Shown: positions 51,963 through 61,668, numbered from the stretch's first letter. The stretch is DNA of 64,000 nt from an uncultured Eubacteriales bacterium (GCA_900547745.1 URHT01000001.1:1-64000), one strand, 5' to 3'. Notes: generated from the letters alone by a model not told the origin. Translations and numbers: made by a program.

Positions 51963-52547
51963 CTATCTGCAACAAGACTGGTTTAAAAAAGTGAAAGCTT
52001 TTTGATAGCTGGTTATGGCAAAAAACGTTGTAAGACAACCAATCGCCGATATTTGTTTTGTGATTTTAGTCGGGAAACCAAAATTGGTGCGAAAGAAAAA
52101 CAGGTACTCGCGGAAAGACAGGGTGTAGACGGGGATAGACACATAACGGCCCGTCAGGTAGGTGGAGATCTCGCTGGACATGAGCTTGGAGTTAGAGCCG
52201 GTCACATAGATGTCGGCGTCCGCACCCTCCAGCAGACTATTGACCGCCCTTTCCCAGCCGGTGATCTCCTGAATCTCATCCAGCAGGAGGTAACAGTGCC
52301 CCTTACCCGCCACGGCCACCATCAGCTCGTCATACATCTGTCTGGCGGTGATGTTTTCGGGAATGTCCATCTCCGTGTACCGCTTGCAGATGATATGATC
52401 CGCAGGCACACCCCGCCGCAAAAGCTCCTCCTCCAGCATCTCAAAAATGGTGGACTTACCACAGCGGCGGATACCTGCCAGTATCTTGACCAGCGGTTGG
52501 TCGATAAAAGGCGCGATGGCCTCGATATAATTCGGCCTGTTGATCAT
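51963..52547 (-). pseudogene. 3'-truncated AAA ATPase (DUF4143 type)
   Basis: The N-terminal 160 residues are normal for this ATPase family: NYIEAIAPFIDQPLVKILAG, Walker A GIRRCGKSTIFEM, Walker B CYLLLDEIQEI and YVTGSNSKLMSSEISTYLTG, then YTLSFREYLFF. After that the sequence is unrelated and ends at 51963, so the C-terminal half and DUF4143 domain (full length is about 400 residues) are missing. The start is set by GGAGG before ATG at 52547. Confidence 0.75.
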
Positions 52548-52675
52548 GGTATCGCCTCCGCACAATCGTTAGTATACCCGAAATGTTTTGGATATGTAAC
52601 GAGTTTTTCTTGTTTAACCTTAAAAACAATTTTATTTTTCCAACTTTTTTGCGTTTTAATATAGAGCGCATATCC

Positions 52676-54226
52676 TTACCTCTCCAGCAGTGCTCGATAG
52701 GATTCCGGAAACAGATAGTCGATTTCAATGCGATTCCCCTCGTAAACACGTATCTCACGGATGGCGGCTGCCACAGTCGGGCGATCCAGCTCCGCCAGCT
52801 GCCCCGACGCCAGCAGTTCCTTTACCCAAGGCAAGGACAGCGGGTCATCCTGTACCGAGCCGCGCAGCTTGTCCAGCTGGGCTTGCAGCGCCTGCTCCTG
52901 TGCGTCATAATCGGCGCGGTAGCGGAGGTAATCCCCTTTGGAGATCAGCGCATCCTGATAGTCCTCATAAGCACTCTGGCGGCGGCGCTGGATGCGCTGC
53001 AGGGCAGCTTCCAGCTTTTGCGGCTGATCGGTGCCGGAGCGCGGACGCTTTGCCGCGCCCTGCTGTGCCAGCTGGCGGAGGTTTTCCACGCCGGCAATGA
53101 GTCGGTTCAAATCATCCAGTATTACCTTCGTCAACACATCGTGGGCGATATAATGCTTGCTGCACACGGACGCGCCGTAGCGCTTATACGAGCCGCAGGT
53201 GTAGAACGTCTTACCGCCCCAGGTGGCCTTGACCATGGCTCGTCCACAATCGCCGCACTTGAGAAAGCCCGCAAAGGGACTGACATTCTGCTGAAAATCC
53301 GGCGTGCGGGCGTTGGTGTTCAACAGGGCTTGCACCCGCTGCCACTGGTCTTTCTCAATGATCGGCTGGTGAGTACCGGATACCACCGTCCACTGGGAGC
53401 GATCCTTTCGCTTGGCTTTCCCGTGCATTTGGAGTCGGTCATCCCGTCCCTGCTCCATGTTGCCGATGTACATCTCATTTTGCAGGATACGGTGGATGGT
53501 GGCATATGTCCAGTAGGTAGTGGCCTCCAGCCGGTGGTTGTTGCGATATTTTTCTCCGGTGAGCCGCTTGTACTCACTGGGGCAGGGGATGCCCTCCTCG
53601 TTCAGCTGCTTGGCAATACGGATCTTACCCATTCCATTTTCAAACAGGGTGAAGATGCGCCGTACCACCTCCGCCGCAGGCGGGTCGATAACCAGACGGT
53701 TATGGTTTTGCGGATCCTTACAGTAGCCGTAGCTGGCAAAGGCCCCGATAAACTCTCCTCGTTGCTGCTTGGCGTGGAGGGAGCTTTTGACCTTCTGGGA
53801 AATGTCACGGGCATACTGGGTGTTGAACAGATTCTTCAGCGGCATCATCATGTCGTAGGCACCGCGGGCACTGTCGATATTGTCTGTAATGGCAATAAAT
53901 CGCACGCCGTGCTCCGGCAGCCAGCGCTCCAGATAGCGACCTGTTTCGATGTAGTCACGGCCGAAACGGGACAGATCCTTTACCAGTACGCAGCGGATGT
54001 GCCCGCTTTCCATGTTCCGCAGCATCCGCTGAAAGGCGGGGCGCTGGAAATTCGTGCCGGTATAGCCATCATCGGCATAGCATTCTGCCATTACCAACTC
54101 AGGATGATTTTCGATATACTCCTCCAGCAGCTTCCGCTGGTTTCCGATGGAATCACTCTCCATCCGGTCTCCGTCCTCCCGGGACAGGCGGCAGTACAGC
54201 GCAGTAGGCAGTGGCGGCTTCTCCAT
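52676..54226 (-). CDS. Large serine recombinase
   Basis: The 516-residue protein has the resolvase catalytic domain (Ser15 in YCRLSREDGD; LVKDLSRFGRDYIETGRYLE), a recombinase domain (FASYGYCKDPQNHNRLVIDP), a zinc ribbon (CGDCGRAM with CSKH) and a coiled-coil region. It is of the TndX/TnpX size class that integrates Tn5397- or Tn4451-like elements through 2-bp crossover sites. No matching att pair was seen, so its own element limits are unclear. Confidence 0.92.
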   Translation of the reverse strand: MEKPPLPTALYCRLSREDGDRMESDSIGNQRKLLEEYIENHPELVMAECYADDGYTGTNFQRPAFQRMLRNMESGHIRCVLVKDLSRFGRDYIETGRYLERWLPEHGVRFIAITDNIDSARGAYDMMMPLKNLFNTQYARDISQKVKSSLHAKQQRGEFIGAFASYGYCKDPQNHNRLVIDPPAAEVVRRIFTLFENGMGKIRIAKQLNEEGIPCPSEYKRLTGEKYRNNHRLEATTYWTYATIHRILQNEMYIGNMEQGRDDRLQMHGKAKRKDRSQWTVVSGTHQPIIEKDQWQRVQALLNTNARTPDFQQNVSPFAGFLKCGDCGRAMVKATWGGKTFYTCGSYKRYGASVCSKHYIAHDVLTKVILDDLNRLIAGVENLRQLAQQGAAKRPRSGTDQPQKLEAALQRIQRRRQSAYEDYQDALISKGDYLRYRADYDAQEQALQAQLDKLRGSVQDDPLSLPWVKELLASGQLAELDRPTVAAAIREIRVYEGNRIEIDYLFPESYRALLER

Positions 54227-54260
54227 ATGCTCCCTCCTTTCCGTAGACTGCCCGCAGGCA

Positions 54261-54380
54261 TTAAGCCGCCTGAGTATGGGCGCGGATCAATTCCAACAGC
54301 AACGTCTCAGCTGTCTGCTGGCTAAGGAAATTCCGGGTGACGGTGATCGTCGGGGCGGGTGCTTGCTTGGTGCTCGGCAT
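54261..54380 (-). CDS. Small protein before the serine recombinase
   Basis: A 39-residue frame starts at ATG after AGGAGG and reads MPSTKQAPAPTITVTRNFLS, then QQTAETLLLELIRAHTQ. It directly precedes the recombinase on the same strand. Similar tiny frames accompany recombinases in Clostridia elements; function is unknown. Confidence 0.6.
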   Translation of the reverse strand: MPSTKQAPAPTITVTRNFLSQQTAETLLLELIRAHTQAA

Positions 54381-54490
54381 AAACAGACCTCCTGTTTGAG
54401 AATAGTCCATCGTATGCGCGTTACAGAAACCGTATGTTTGTCGGTCAGACATGTGCTATACTTGGAGCATAATTGGCAAGGGGGGGACTT

Positions 54491-55118
54491 ATGAGGAGAA
54501 TTATCTGTATCATTTTAGCCTTGACCATAACACTGCTGTGCGGCTGCGGCAGTAAAAGCGGCGGTTGCCGCAGAGCCGTTTTACAGCAGCCTCCACTTCC
54601 CGCAGTATGAGGATTTCACGGTGACAGAGACCTTTGACGCAACCGGTTCTTTGGGTGGAACAGTCGGCGTGCTGCGTGCGGAGTTCACGCAGGACAGCAT
54701 CGAGGCGGAGGGTATGTGCTCCGTGGAGCTTGTCCCCTTCCCCATCCCCGGCCTTGGCGGGTACTACATGGCGTACAGCACCACCATCGTCTCCGCTGAA
54801 AGGGGGATGTTCCAGAACTGGGAGGACATCCTGACACGGAGCTTGGGCAGCCTGGACTATTCCGGCAGCTATACCTCCTCCACCATGGCGCAGAGCGACG
54901 CGGCGATGCGGCAATCCCAGCAGTTGAGCCAATCCGCCAATGAGATGCAGGATGCCATCATGTCCTCATGGGAAAGCCGGAATACCAGTCAGGACATCAT
55001 CAGCCAGAAGCAGAGCGACGCCACCATGGGCTTTGAGCGGGTGATGGACACGGAGACGGGCGAGATTTATCAGACGGACAACGGCTTTACCGACTGGTAT
55101 CGTGAATGGCGTGCTTGA
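54491..55118 (+). pseudogene. Frameshifted lipoprotein gene
   Basis: A lipoprotein signal (MRRIICIILALTITLLCGCG) is read from ATG 54491, but after the AAAA run at about 54554 the frame ends at a nearby TGA. The downstream coding resumes one base out of frame (PFYSSLHFPQYEDFTVTETF) and continues to WREWRA at 55118. Removing one A joins them to a roughly 208-residue secreted protein. Real mutation or homopolymer error cannot be told apart here. Family not recognised. Confidence 0.65.
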
Positions 55119-55569
55119 AGATGTCTCGGATAAGGTCAGCCTGTCCTGTTTCTATGTGGCATGGGAGTCATATCAGTATGAGAATATCCTGTCGCTGGTC
55201 GTCTCCTGCGGCTGGGATGCCGATGTGAACGAATACAATGTCTATCTGTATGACATCGTCAGTGGCCAGCAGCTCACCACAGCGGGCTTGCTGAAGGCAC
55301 TGGATGTGGATGAGACAGTCTTCTTGGAGGCGGTACACCGCGCTGCCGCTGCAAAGTTCGACACACAGTATGGAGCAATTGCGGGCGGTGATACGGATGA
55401 GTTCCTGACGGAACGCCGCGATTGGACGCTGTCCGATGAGAACATCAACATGAGCGTTCGCACATACGCTGACGGTGACGGAAAGCTCCACGTGGTCTTG
55501 CCCATCGGCTCTATCGCCGGTGCGGACTCATACGAGCAGGTACTGGCACTGGATGGTGTCGGTGAATAA
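55102..55569 (+). pseudogene. C-terminal fragment of a secreted stalk-like protein
   Basis: About 155 residues follow a GTG inside the end of the preceding gene. The segment KVSLSCFYVAWESYQYENIL SLVVSCGWD and YNVYLYDIVSGQQLTTAGLL resembles the C-terminal domain of secreted proteins with DUF3298/RsiV-like folds, but the N-terminus and signal are absent. It is probably the 3' remnant of a larger gene joined by deletion. Confidence 0.5.
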
Positions 55570-55595
55570 GTGCGGTTCTCTCGGCACTTGAAATA

Positions 55596-55636
55596 AAAAG
55601 CGCTCCCGCGAGGTCGATCCTCGCAGGAGCGCTTTT
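55596..55636. terminator. Bidirectional terminator
   Basis: AAAAGCGCTCC and GGAGCGCTTTT enclose a second GCGAGG/CCTCGC stem. Confidence 0.85.
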
Positions 55637-55740
55637 CCTATACCGGCAGCCTCAAATCCGAAGTTTTTAGTGGAGAGCTTGGCAGCGTAACATACCCCGG
55701 CGAGCCGCTTGCAACCGCACGAGCACCGGCAGATGCGGCC

Positions 55741-56388
55741 TTACAGCCGGAAGCACTTTTTCAGCGCCGTATACTCACCCAGCACCAGCAGCGTCAGGCC
55801 GCTGTCCAGCACGGTTTCCGGCGAGATGGTCACATCGGTTTTGTCGTTCTGCTTCACGCCGAGGATATTGACGCCATACTTTCGGCGGATGTCCAGCTCA
55901 CCGATGCTGTGCCCCTGCCAGCTGTCCGGGACGGCGACCTCGATAATGGCGTGCTTTTCGTCCAACTCTATGTAGCCGAAGATGTGGTTGGCGGTGTACC
56001 GGATGGCCGCCCACTTCGCCAGCTGCTTTTCCGGGTATGTCACCGCGTCCGCGCCGTTGCGCAGCAGAAATTTTGCCTGTACATCCCGTTCGGCGCGGGA
56101 CACCACATATTTTGCCCCCAGCTCCTTGAGCAAAGACGTCGTTTCCAGCGAGTTCTGGAAGTCTCCGCTGATGGTAACGTAGCAGACATCGTAGTTGCTG
56201 ACGCCCAGTGAGCGCAGGAAATCCACGCGGGTGCTGTCACCGATCTGTGCGTTGGTGACAAAGGGCATACACTCATTGACGCGCTCCTCGTCCCGGTCCA
56301 CCGCCATGACCTGATGCCCCAGCTCGCTCAGCTGCATGGCAAGGTGCCGCCCGAAGCGGCCAAGTCCGATCAATAATACGTTTTTCAT
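55741..56388 (-). CDS. ktrA: Potassium uptake regulatory protein, KtrA/TrkA type
   Basis: The 215-residue protein has an N-terminal RCK domain with the NAD-binding GLGRFGRHLAMQL motif and Asp32-type acidic end, and a C-terminal RCK_C domain (GELDIRRKYGVNILGVKQ). It gates the membrane subunit encoded immediately upstream. The two genes are 12 bases apart. Confidence 0.92.
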   Translation of the reverse strand: MKNVLLIGLGRFGRHLAMQLSELGHQVMAVDRDEERVNECMPFVTNAQIGDSTRVDFLRSLGVSNYDVCYVTISGDFQNSLETTSLLKELGAKYVVSRAERDVQAKFLLRNGADAVTYPEKQLAKWAAIRYTANHIFGYIELDEKHAIIEVAVPDSWQGHSIGELDIRRKYGVNILGVKQNDKTDVTISPETVLDSGLTLLVLGEYTALKKCFRL

Positions 56389-56400
56389 CGTGCGCTCCTT

Positions 56401-57741
56401 TCAGCCTACGGTGATCATTTCCTTCGGGTACCGGGCATAGGTCAGATCATGCCCGGAGAATGCGGCGTAGATCAGGGTCAGTCCTCCGACACGCCCGAAG
56501 AACATCAGCAGAATGAGAATGCCCTGCGACAGCGTACCCAGCTGCGGCGTCAGCCCCAGTGTCAGCCCTACCGTCCCGGCAGCGGATGCCGTTTCATAGA
56601 GACAGGCACCCAGCGGCAGTCCCTCCGCCGCGCTGATGACCGCCGCACCCGCGAAGGTCAGCCCCAGATACAGCAGCAGGATGGCGGCGGCATTCCGTAC
56701 AGCGGAGGGCTCCAGCCTGCGTTTGAAAAGCTGCGGATCCTCTCGCCTGCGGAAAGCGGCGACCGCGTTGGCGGCCAGCACAGCCAGCGTCGTTACCTTC
56801 ATGCCGCCCGCCGTGGAGCCGGGTGCGCCGCCGGTCAGCATCAGCAAAATCGTGACTGCCTGTGAGGTGTCGCTCATTTTCGTCAGGTCAGCGGTGTTGT
56901 AGCCTGCCGTTCGCGGTGTGACCGCCTGAAAGAGCGACGCCAGAACGCGCTGTCCCGCGGGAAGCTCTGCAAAGTCCGTCAGGAAGAAGAGCACTGCCGG
57001 AAGCGTGATCAGGATGACGGTTGCGCTCAGAATGACCTTGCTCTGCATCCGGTACCGCCGCAGGTGCAGCCGGTGGGTGCAGACATCGTCCCATGTCAGA
57101 AAACCGATACCGCCCACGACGATCAGCAGCATGATGACGATATTGACCAGCGGGTCGGCCATGTACGCCGTCAGGGAAGGGTAGAGGGCATCCGCCCGCC
57201 CCAGAATATCGAACCCCGCGTTGCAAAAGGCGGAAACGGAGTGAAACACCGCCATCCACACGCCCCGCAGTCCGTAGTCCCGGCAGAATACCGGCAGCAG
57301 CGCAAGAGCCCCGACCAGCTCCACGAGGAATGTTCCCTTCAGGACAAACCGTGTCAGGCGCACGATGCCGCCCACCGCCGGAGCAGAGATGGCGTCCTGC
57401 ATGGCGCTGCGCTCCTTCAGCGAGATATTTCTGCCGGAGAGCATCAAAAACGTTACCGCCGCCGTGATGACACCTAAGCCGCCGATCTGGATCAGCAGCA
57501 GGATGACGGACTGACCGAAGCCGGACCAGTAGCTGCCGGTGTCCTGCACCACCAGGCCCGTTACGCAGACGGCGGAGGTGGAGGTAAACAACGCCTCGTG
57601 AAACGGCGTCCACACCCGCCCTGCCGCCGAGATCGGCAGCATCAGCACCAGTGCGCCCAGCAGGATCACGCCGGCAAAGCCGAGGATCATGATCTGGAAG
57701 GACGTCAGATGGCGTTTCAGATGGAAACCGGTTTCTGTCAC
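56401..57741 (-). CDS. ktrB: Potassium uptake membrane protein, KtrB/TrkH type
   Basis: The 446-residue protein has about ten hydrophobic segments and four selectivity-filter-like loops, for example FTSTSAVCVTGLVVQDTG, AFCNAGFDILG, AVTPRTAGYNTADL and ASAAGTVGLTLGL. It imports K+ with KtrA. The second GTG (57741) is chosen because AGGAGG lies eight bases upstream; the GTG at 57750 overlaps that site. As cargo of element B it could alter the cell's osmotic or ionic control. Confidence 0.92.
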   Translation of the reverse strand: MTETGFHLKRHLTSFQIMILGFAGVILLGALVLMLPISAAGRVWTPFHEALFTSTSAVCVTGLVVQDTGSYWSGFGQSVILLLIQIGGLGVITAAVTFLMLSGRNISLKERSAMQDAISAPAVGGIVRLTRFVLKGTFLVELVGALALLPVFCRDYGLRGVWMAVFHSVSAFCNAGFDILGRADALYPSLTAYMADPLVNIVIMLLIVVGGIGFLTWDDVCTHRLHLRRYRMQSKVILSATVILITLPAVLFFLTDFAELPAGQRVLASLFQAVTPRTAGYNTADLTKMSDTSQAVTILLMLTGGAPGSTAGGMKVTTLAVLAANAVAAFRRREDPQLFKRRLEPSAVRNAAAILLLYLGLTFAGAAVISAAEGLPLGACLYETASAAGTVGLTLGLTPQLGTLSQGILILLMFFGRVGGLTLIYAAFSGHDLTYARYPKEMITVG

Positions 57742-57890
57742 AGGACTCACCTCCTAAAATCGACTGCGTTTCCAATTTCGCGTACAGTATAGCACGGTTT
57801 TCGCGTTTCGGCTATGTAGATTTTGTTAAACTTTCGGCTCAAAACGACCGAGATCGACTGTGAACCTTTCTTTAATTTTCACAGAAATCG

Positions 57891-57919
57891 TTGCATTTTC
57901 TTTACAATTACAGTATGAT
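57891..57919 (+). promoter_or_regulatory. Promoter of the LTA-synthase-like gene
   Basis: TTGCAT, a 17-base spacer and TATGAT about 75 bases before the start. Confidence 0.75.
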
Positions 57920-57990
57920 ATGCCCCGCGCTGATATTTTGACGAATTTCGCAGACGCTTCTCCAAGGGGAGGCTGCGGCAGGAGATATAT

Positions 57991-60663
57991 ATGCTGAAGA
58001 CAAAACCCAATGAGATTGAGATATTGAATCACCCTCAGGCGCCTTGCGAGGCGCCTGAAACGGCGGAGGGCCTCCGCCGCGGCCTGTGGCAGGCGTGGCT
58101 CCGCAGCCTGCTGTTGTTCTGCTGCGCCAGCGTCTATGTGGAGCTGTGCCTGCACCTGTGCGTCTATCGATCGCTGGACAGGCGGACGGTCTATCTGGTG
58201 CTGTTCGGACTGCTGAGCGGAACAGTCTGCACCCTACTGACCGCGTACCTGCCCAAGATTGCCCGGCAGATCATGGGTGTACTTCTTGTTGTTGTGCAGG
58301 TGCTATTTGCCGAGGTGCAGCTGGTGTACCATGCCATCTTCGGCAACTTCATGCCCATCAGTCAGGTGAGCATGGGCGGGAACGTCATCACCAATTTCGA
58401 CTCGCAGATCCTGTACAGCATCGGCAAGAACATCGTTCCCATCCTTCTGCTGCTGGTGCCGCTGATCGTGACGATCCTCTGCCTTGCTCTGCGCAAGCTC
58501 CGGGTGCTGACTGTGCGGCTCAAGTGGAAGCAGGCACTGGCGACGCTGGGTATCCTGCTGACGCTGCTGCTGGCTACGATGGGTATTATGTACGCCGGGC
58601 GGGGCAAATCATTCTCCGTCTACAAAACCTTCACCAATGTGAACACCTCTACCGACAGCAGCTATAAGAGCGTGGGTATGCTGGCGACCACGGTGCAGGA
58701 GCTTCGCTATATGGTCTTCGGCAGCAGCGGCAGCGTCATCATTACGCCGTCCCCGCTGGGCACAGACACCAGACGGCTCTACAGCAGCAATTCCTACAAT
58801 GTGATTGAGCGCATCGACTTCACGAAGCTGGCGGAGTCCACGGATGATGCCATGCGCAAAACCACGGACGAATACTTGGCGCAGGTGACACCCACCCGGA
58901 AGAACAACTACACCGGGCTGTTGGAGGGGTACAACCTGATCACCATCTGCGCTGAGAGCTTCTGCCCCTGGTTCATCAGTGAGGAGCTGACACCCACCCT
59001 GTACAAGCTGTCCCACACGGGCATTATTTTCGATAATTACTACGGCACGTTCCAATCCGTTACCACCAATGGTGAGTACACCATGTGTATGGGGCTTTAT
59101 CCGGATATGTCCCGCACTAAGACGGATTCCAGCTTCAACGTGGCGGGCACCAACTATCTGCCCTTCTGCCTGGGCAATGCCCTGAGAGAAAAAGGATATC
59201 AAGCCTGGGGCTATCACGACTATATCGGCGATTTCTACAACCGGAACATCACCCACGCCAACATGGGCTATACCTTCAAGGCGGCGGACTCCGGGCTGGA
59301 TATAAAGATCGACTGGCCCTCCTCCGATCTGGAGATGATGGAGGCCTCCGTGGACGACTATCTCAGCAGCAAGGAGCCCTTCCACGCCTATTACATGACC
59401 TTCAGCGGCCACTATCAGTACAACTGGGATAACGCTATGAGCGCTAAAAACCGGGACGCGGTAAAGGATCTGCCCTACTCCGAGCCGGTGAAGGCGTATA
59501 TTGCCTGCAATCTGGAGCTGGAGAACGCGCTGACCTACCTGATGGATCGGCTGGAGCAGGCGGGCGTGGCCGATAAGACCTGCATCGTACTGACCAATGA
59601 CCACTATCCCTACGGTCTGACGGAGGATGAGTACAACGAGCTGGCGGGGCAGGAAATGGATCTCACCTTCGAGAAGTATCGCAACAGCTTTATCTGCTAT
59701 GTTCCCGGCCTCTCCGAGAACATCGTGGTGGATGAGTACTGCTCCACGGCGGACATCCTGCCCACGCTGCTGAACCTGTTCGGCGTGGACTACGACTCCC
59801 GGCTGCTGGCGGGCACCGACGCGCTGTCCAACGGCGTACACATAGCGGTGCTGTCGGACAAGTCCTTCCTGACGAAATCCTTCCGCTATGACGCCGGTAC
59901 GGAGACGGTGATCCCCGCTGACGAGAGCATCGCCATCTCTGACGAGCAGCTGGAGGCCTACCGGCTGTATGTGGACAATAAGTTCCAGATGTCCAGCAAC
60001 ATCGTCAACAGTGACTACTATGCCCATGTTTACGGCAAGGCGTCCAGCGGCGGCACGCTGGAGGATACGGTGGTGTTTACGGACATCACGGGCATTTTCA
60101 ACCAGGCCAGCGTCCTCTATATGTACCGCAACGGATATATAGACCCGGAAACGCCGGACACCTTTGGCGGAAAGGCCACGGCAAAGGTGGGCGAATTCGT
60201 GGATGTGCTGTACCGCATCTCCCAAAGGCCGGAGACGGACAACACCGCCCTGCCGCCTGACTATGAAACCGAGGAATTCAACGGCTCCGCCTGTCCCTAC
60301 TACGACGCCGTGTGCTGGGCGTATCAAACGGGGCTGCTTCGCCAGGAGGACCTGCACACCGGCTACGATGATGACATGGATTATCAGACGGCCTGTCTGC
60401 TGATCTATCGCTACGCCGCCATGTCCGGCATTGACACCCGTGTAGATCAGGAACTGCTGCGGCAGGCCATGTGGGAAAATCCCCGGCTCAGCGACGAGGC
60501 CGTCAAGGCCATGCTGTGGTGTGACGATCGGGACATCACCACCCGCGACAGCGAGCTGGGCGATCTGCTGGCGGCCTGCAACACCCGCATCAACCGTTAT
60601 CAGATGACCTCGTTCCTGTTCTATCTGTGTACCTATGAGTTGAACTCGCGAAGCGAAGCATAA
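57991..60663 (+). CDS. LTA synthase-like membrane sulfatase with a C-terminal SLH-like region
   Basis: The 890-residue protein has five hydrophobic segments in the first 210 residues, then an alkaline-phosphatase/sulfatase fold: YNLITICAESFCPWFISEEL, SVTTNGEYTMCMGLYPDMSR (nucleophile Thr region), YYMTFSGHYQYNWDNAMS and IVLTNDHYPYGL (metal-binding DH). This matches the LtaS/phosphoglycerol transferase family that builds polyglycerolphosphate polymers. The last 180 residues (NQASVLYMYRNGYIDPETPD, YYDAVCWAYQTGLLRQED) look like S-layer-homology repeats, an unusual addition. AGGAG precedes the ATG. Confidence 0.87.
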   Translation: MLKTKPNEIEILNHPQAPCEAPETAEGLRRGLWQAWLRSLLLFCCASVYVELCLHLCVYRSLDRRTVYLVLFGLLSGTVCTLLTAYLPKIARQIMGVLLVVVQVLFAEVQLVYHAIFGNFMPISQVSMGGNVITNFDSQILYSIGKNIVPILLLLVPLIVTILCLALRKLRVLTVRLKWKQALATLGILLTLLLATMGIMYAGRGKSFSVYKTFTNVNTSTDSSYKSVGMLATTVQELRYMVFGSSGSVIITPSPLGTDTRRLYSSNSYNVIERIDFTKLAESTDDAMRKTTDEYLAQVTPTRKNNYTGLLEGYNLITICAESFCPWFISEELTPTLYKLSHTGIIFDNYYGTFQSVTTNGEYTMCMGLYPDMSRTKTDSSFNVAGTNYLPFCLGNALREKGYQAWGYHDYIGDFYNRNITHANMGYTFKAADSGLDIKIDWPSSDLEMMEASVDDYLSSKEPFHAYYMTFSGHYQYNWDNAMSAKNRDAVKDLPYSEPVKAYIACNLELENALTYLMDRLEQAGVADKTCIVLTNDHYPYGLTEDEYNELAGQEMDLTFEKYRNSFICYVPGLSENIVVDEYCSTADILPTLLNLFGVDYDSRLLAGTDALSNGVHIAVLSDKSFLTKSFRYDAGTETVIPADESIAISDEQLEAYRLYVDNKFQMSSNIVNSDYYAHVYGKASSGGTLEDTVVFTDITGIFNQASVLYMYRNGYIDPETPDTFGGKATAKVGEFVDVLYRISQRPETDNTALPPDYETEEFNGSACPYYDAVCWAYQTGLLRQEDLHTGYDDDMDYQTACLLIYRYAAMSGIDTRVDQELLRQAMWENPRLSDEAVKAMLWCDDRDITTRDSELGDLLAACNTRINRYQMTSFLFYLCTYELNSRSEA

Positions 60664-60728
60664 TGCAGCGTTTTGCTTTCATAGACAATGCAAAACGTTT
60701 TTTTTGCCCGCGCGTGACGTTGGCATCC

Positions 60729-60757
60729 TTGCTTTTTGACAGAACGTAGAATATACT
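60729..60757 (+). promoter_or_regulatory. Promoter of the GT8 gene
   Basis: TTGCTT, a 17-base spacer and TATACT. Confidence 0.65.
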
Positions 60758-60782
60758 GAAAGCAAAAAGTCGAGGTATGTAT

Positions 60783-61598
60783 ATGAACTTGTTGATGACA
60801 CTGGATCGGAACTATGTTCCGCAGCTGAATGTGATGCTGTTCTCCGCACTGCATTGCGACAGTGCCGCGTATTTTGACGTGTACCTGCTGCACGACGAGG
60901 GACTGTCAGAGGAGGATGTGGCGGGAACGCGAGTACTGCTGGGACAGCGGGGGACGCTGCACCTGATACCAGTGGACGAGGACGGTCTGGCGGATGCGCC
61001 CACCTCTGACCGCTACCCGAAAGCCATTTACTACCGTATTTTTGCGGCCAAATATCTGCCGGACACGCTGGAGAGGGTGCTGTATCTTGACCCGGACATC
61101 GTGGTGCGGCAGAGCCTGCGGGAGCTGTATGAGATGCCCATGGGCGCGGCGTTTTTCGCGGCGGCCACCCACATCCGCGGCTTTCTGCACCGTTTCAATG
61201 AGCTGCGTCTGGACATGGACGAGGACAGTCCCTATATCAATTCCGGCGTGATGCTGATGAATCTGCAGGCTTTGCGGGCGGAACAGGATACGCAGGCGGT
61301 ATTCGACTACATGGACGCCCACAAGGGACGGCTCATGCTGCCGGATCAGGACATCATCAGTGCTCTGTACGGACAACGTATCCTGCCTTTGGATCCCATC
61401 CGCTACAATATGACGGAAAAGCTGTTTTCCCTCCACCGGCGCAACGGGGACGGCATGACGCTGGAGGACGTGCGGCAGCAGTCCGCGGTCATCCACTACT
61501 GCGGGCGGAACAAGCCATGGAAGCCGGGATATTTGGGCGAACTGAACGTGTTCTATAATGAAGCAGTCTCTCAAATGTCAGAGAACGGTCATCATTGA
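60783..61598 (+). CDS. Family 8 glycosyltransferase
   Basis: The 271-residue protein has the GT8 fold: MNLLMTLDRNYVPQLNVMLF, then RYPKAIYYRIFAAKYLPDTL with the metal-binding LYLDPDIVV (DxD) and YINSGVMLMNL, and a late VIHYCGRNKPW. It transfers a hexose to a lipid or polymer acceptor. The ATG at 60783 is preferred because the GAGG site lies nine bases upstream. It may decorate the envelope polymer made by the neighbouring sulfatase-type enzyme. Confidence 0.9.
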   Translation: MNLLMTLDRNYVPQLNVMLFSALHCDSAAYFDVYLLHDEGLSEEDVAGTRVLLGQRGTLHLIPVDEDGLADAPTSDRYPKAIYYRIFAAKYLPDTLERVLYLDPDIVVRQSLRELYEMPMGAAFFAAATHIRGFLHRFNELRLDMDEDSPYINSGVMLMNLQALRAEQDTQAVFDYMDAHKGRLMLPDQDIISALYGQRILPLDPIRYNMTEKLFSLHRRNGDGMTLEDVRQQSAVIHYCGRNKPWKPGYLGELNVFYNEAVSQMSENGHH

Positions 61599-61621
61599 AT
61601 TATTTTTGTATCATATATGGC

Positions 61622-61668
61622 AATAAGGTGCGGCAGTTCAGTTGCTGAACTGCCGCACTTTTTCCTCA
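61622..61668. repeat. Element B right inverted end with palindrome
   Basis: Read inward on the minus strand: TGAGGAAAAAGTGCGGCAGT, with GTGCGGCAGTTC and GAACTGCCGCAC forming a hairpin. It matches the left end at 51887. Confidence 0.75.

Larger units (their letters stand above)
51887..61668. mobile_element. Element B: 9.8-kb insertion with palindromic inverted ends
   Basis: The insertion splits the pdaB-like gene after its Ala-Trp-Gly codons and is flanked by a 7-bp duplication. Each end reads inward as TGA-GTGCGGCAGTTC with an internal palindrome. Inside are a truncated AAA ATPase, a large serine recombinase, broken lipoprotein genes, a KtrAB-like potassium system, an LTA-synthase-like protein and a GT8 enzyme. 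A target duplication with inverted ends points to a transposase-type event, whereas serine recombinases leave no 7-bp duplication, so the recombinase may be cargo. Confidence 0.72.

Noticed and set aside
52676..54226. Serine recombinase as the mover of element B
   Set aside because: Element B is bounded by inverted ends and a 7-bp duplication, whereas large serine recombinases recombine at 2-bp cores without such duplications. It is kept as cargo or a separate module.
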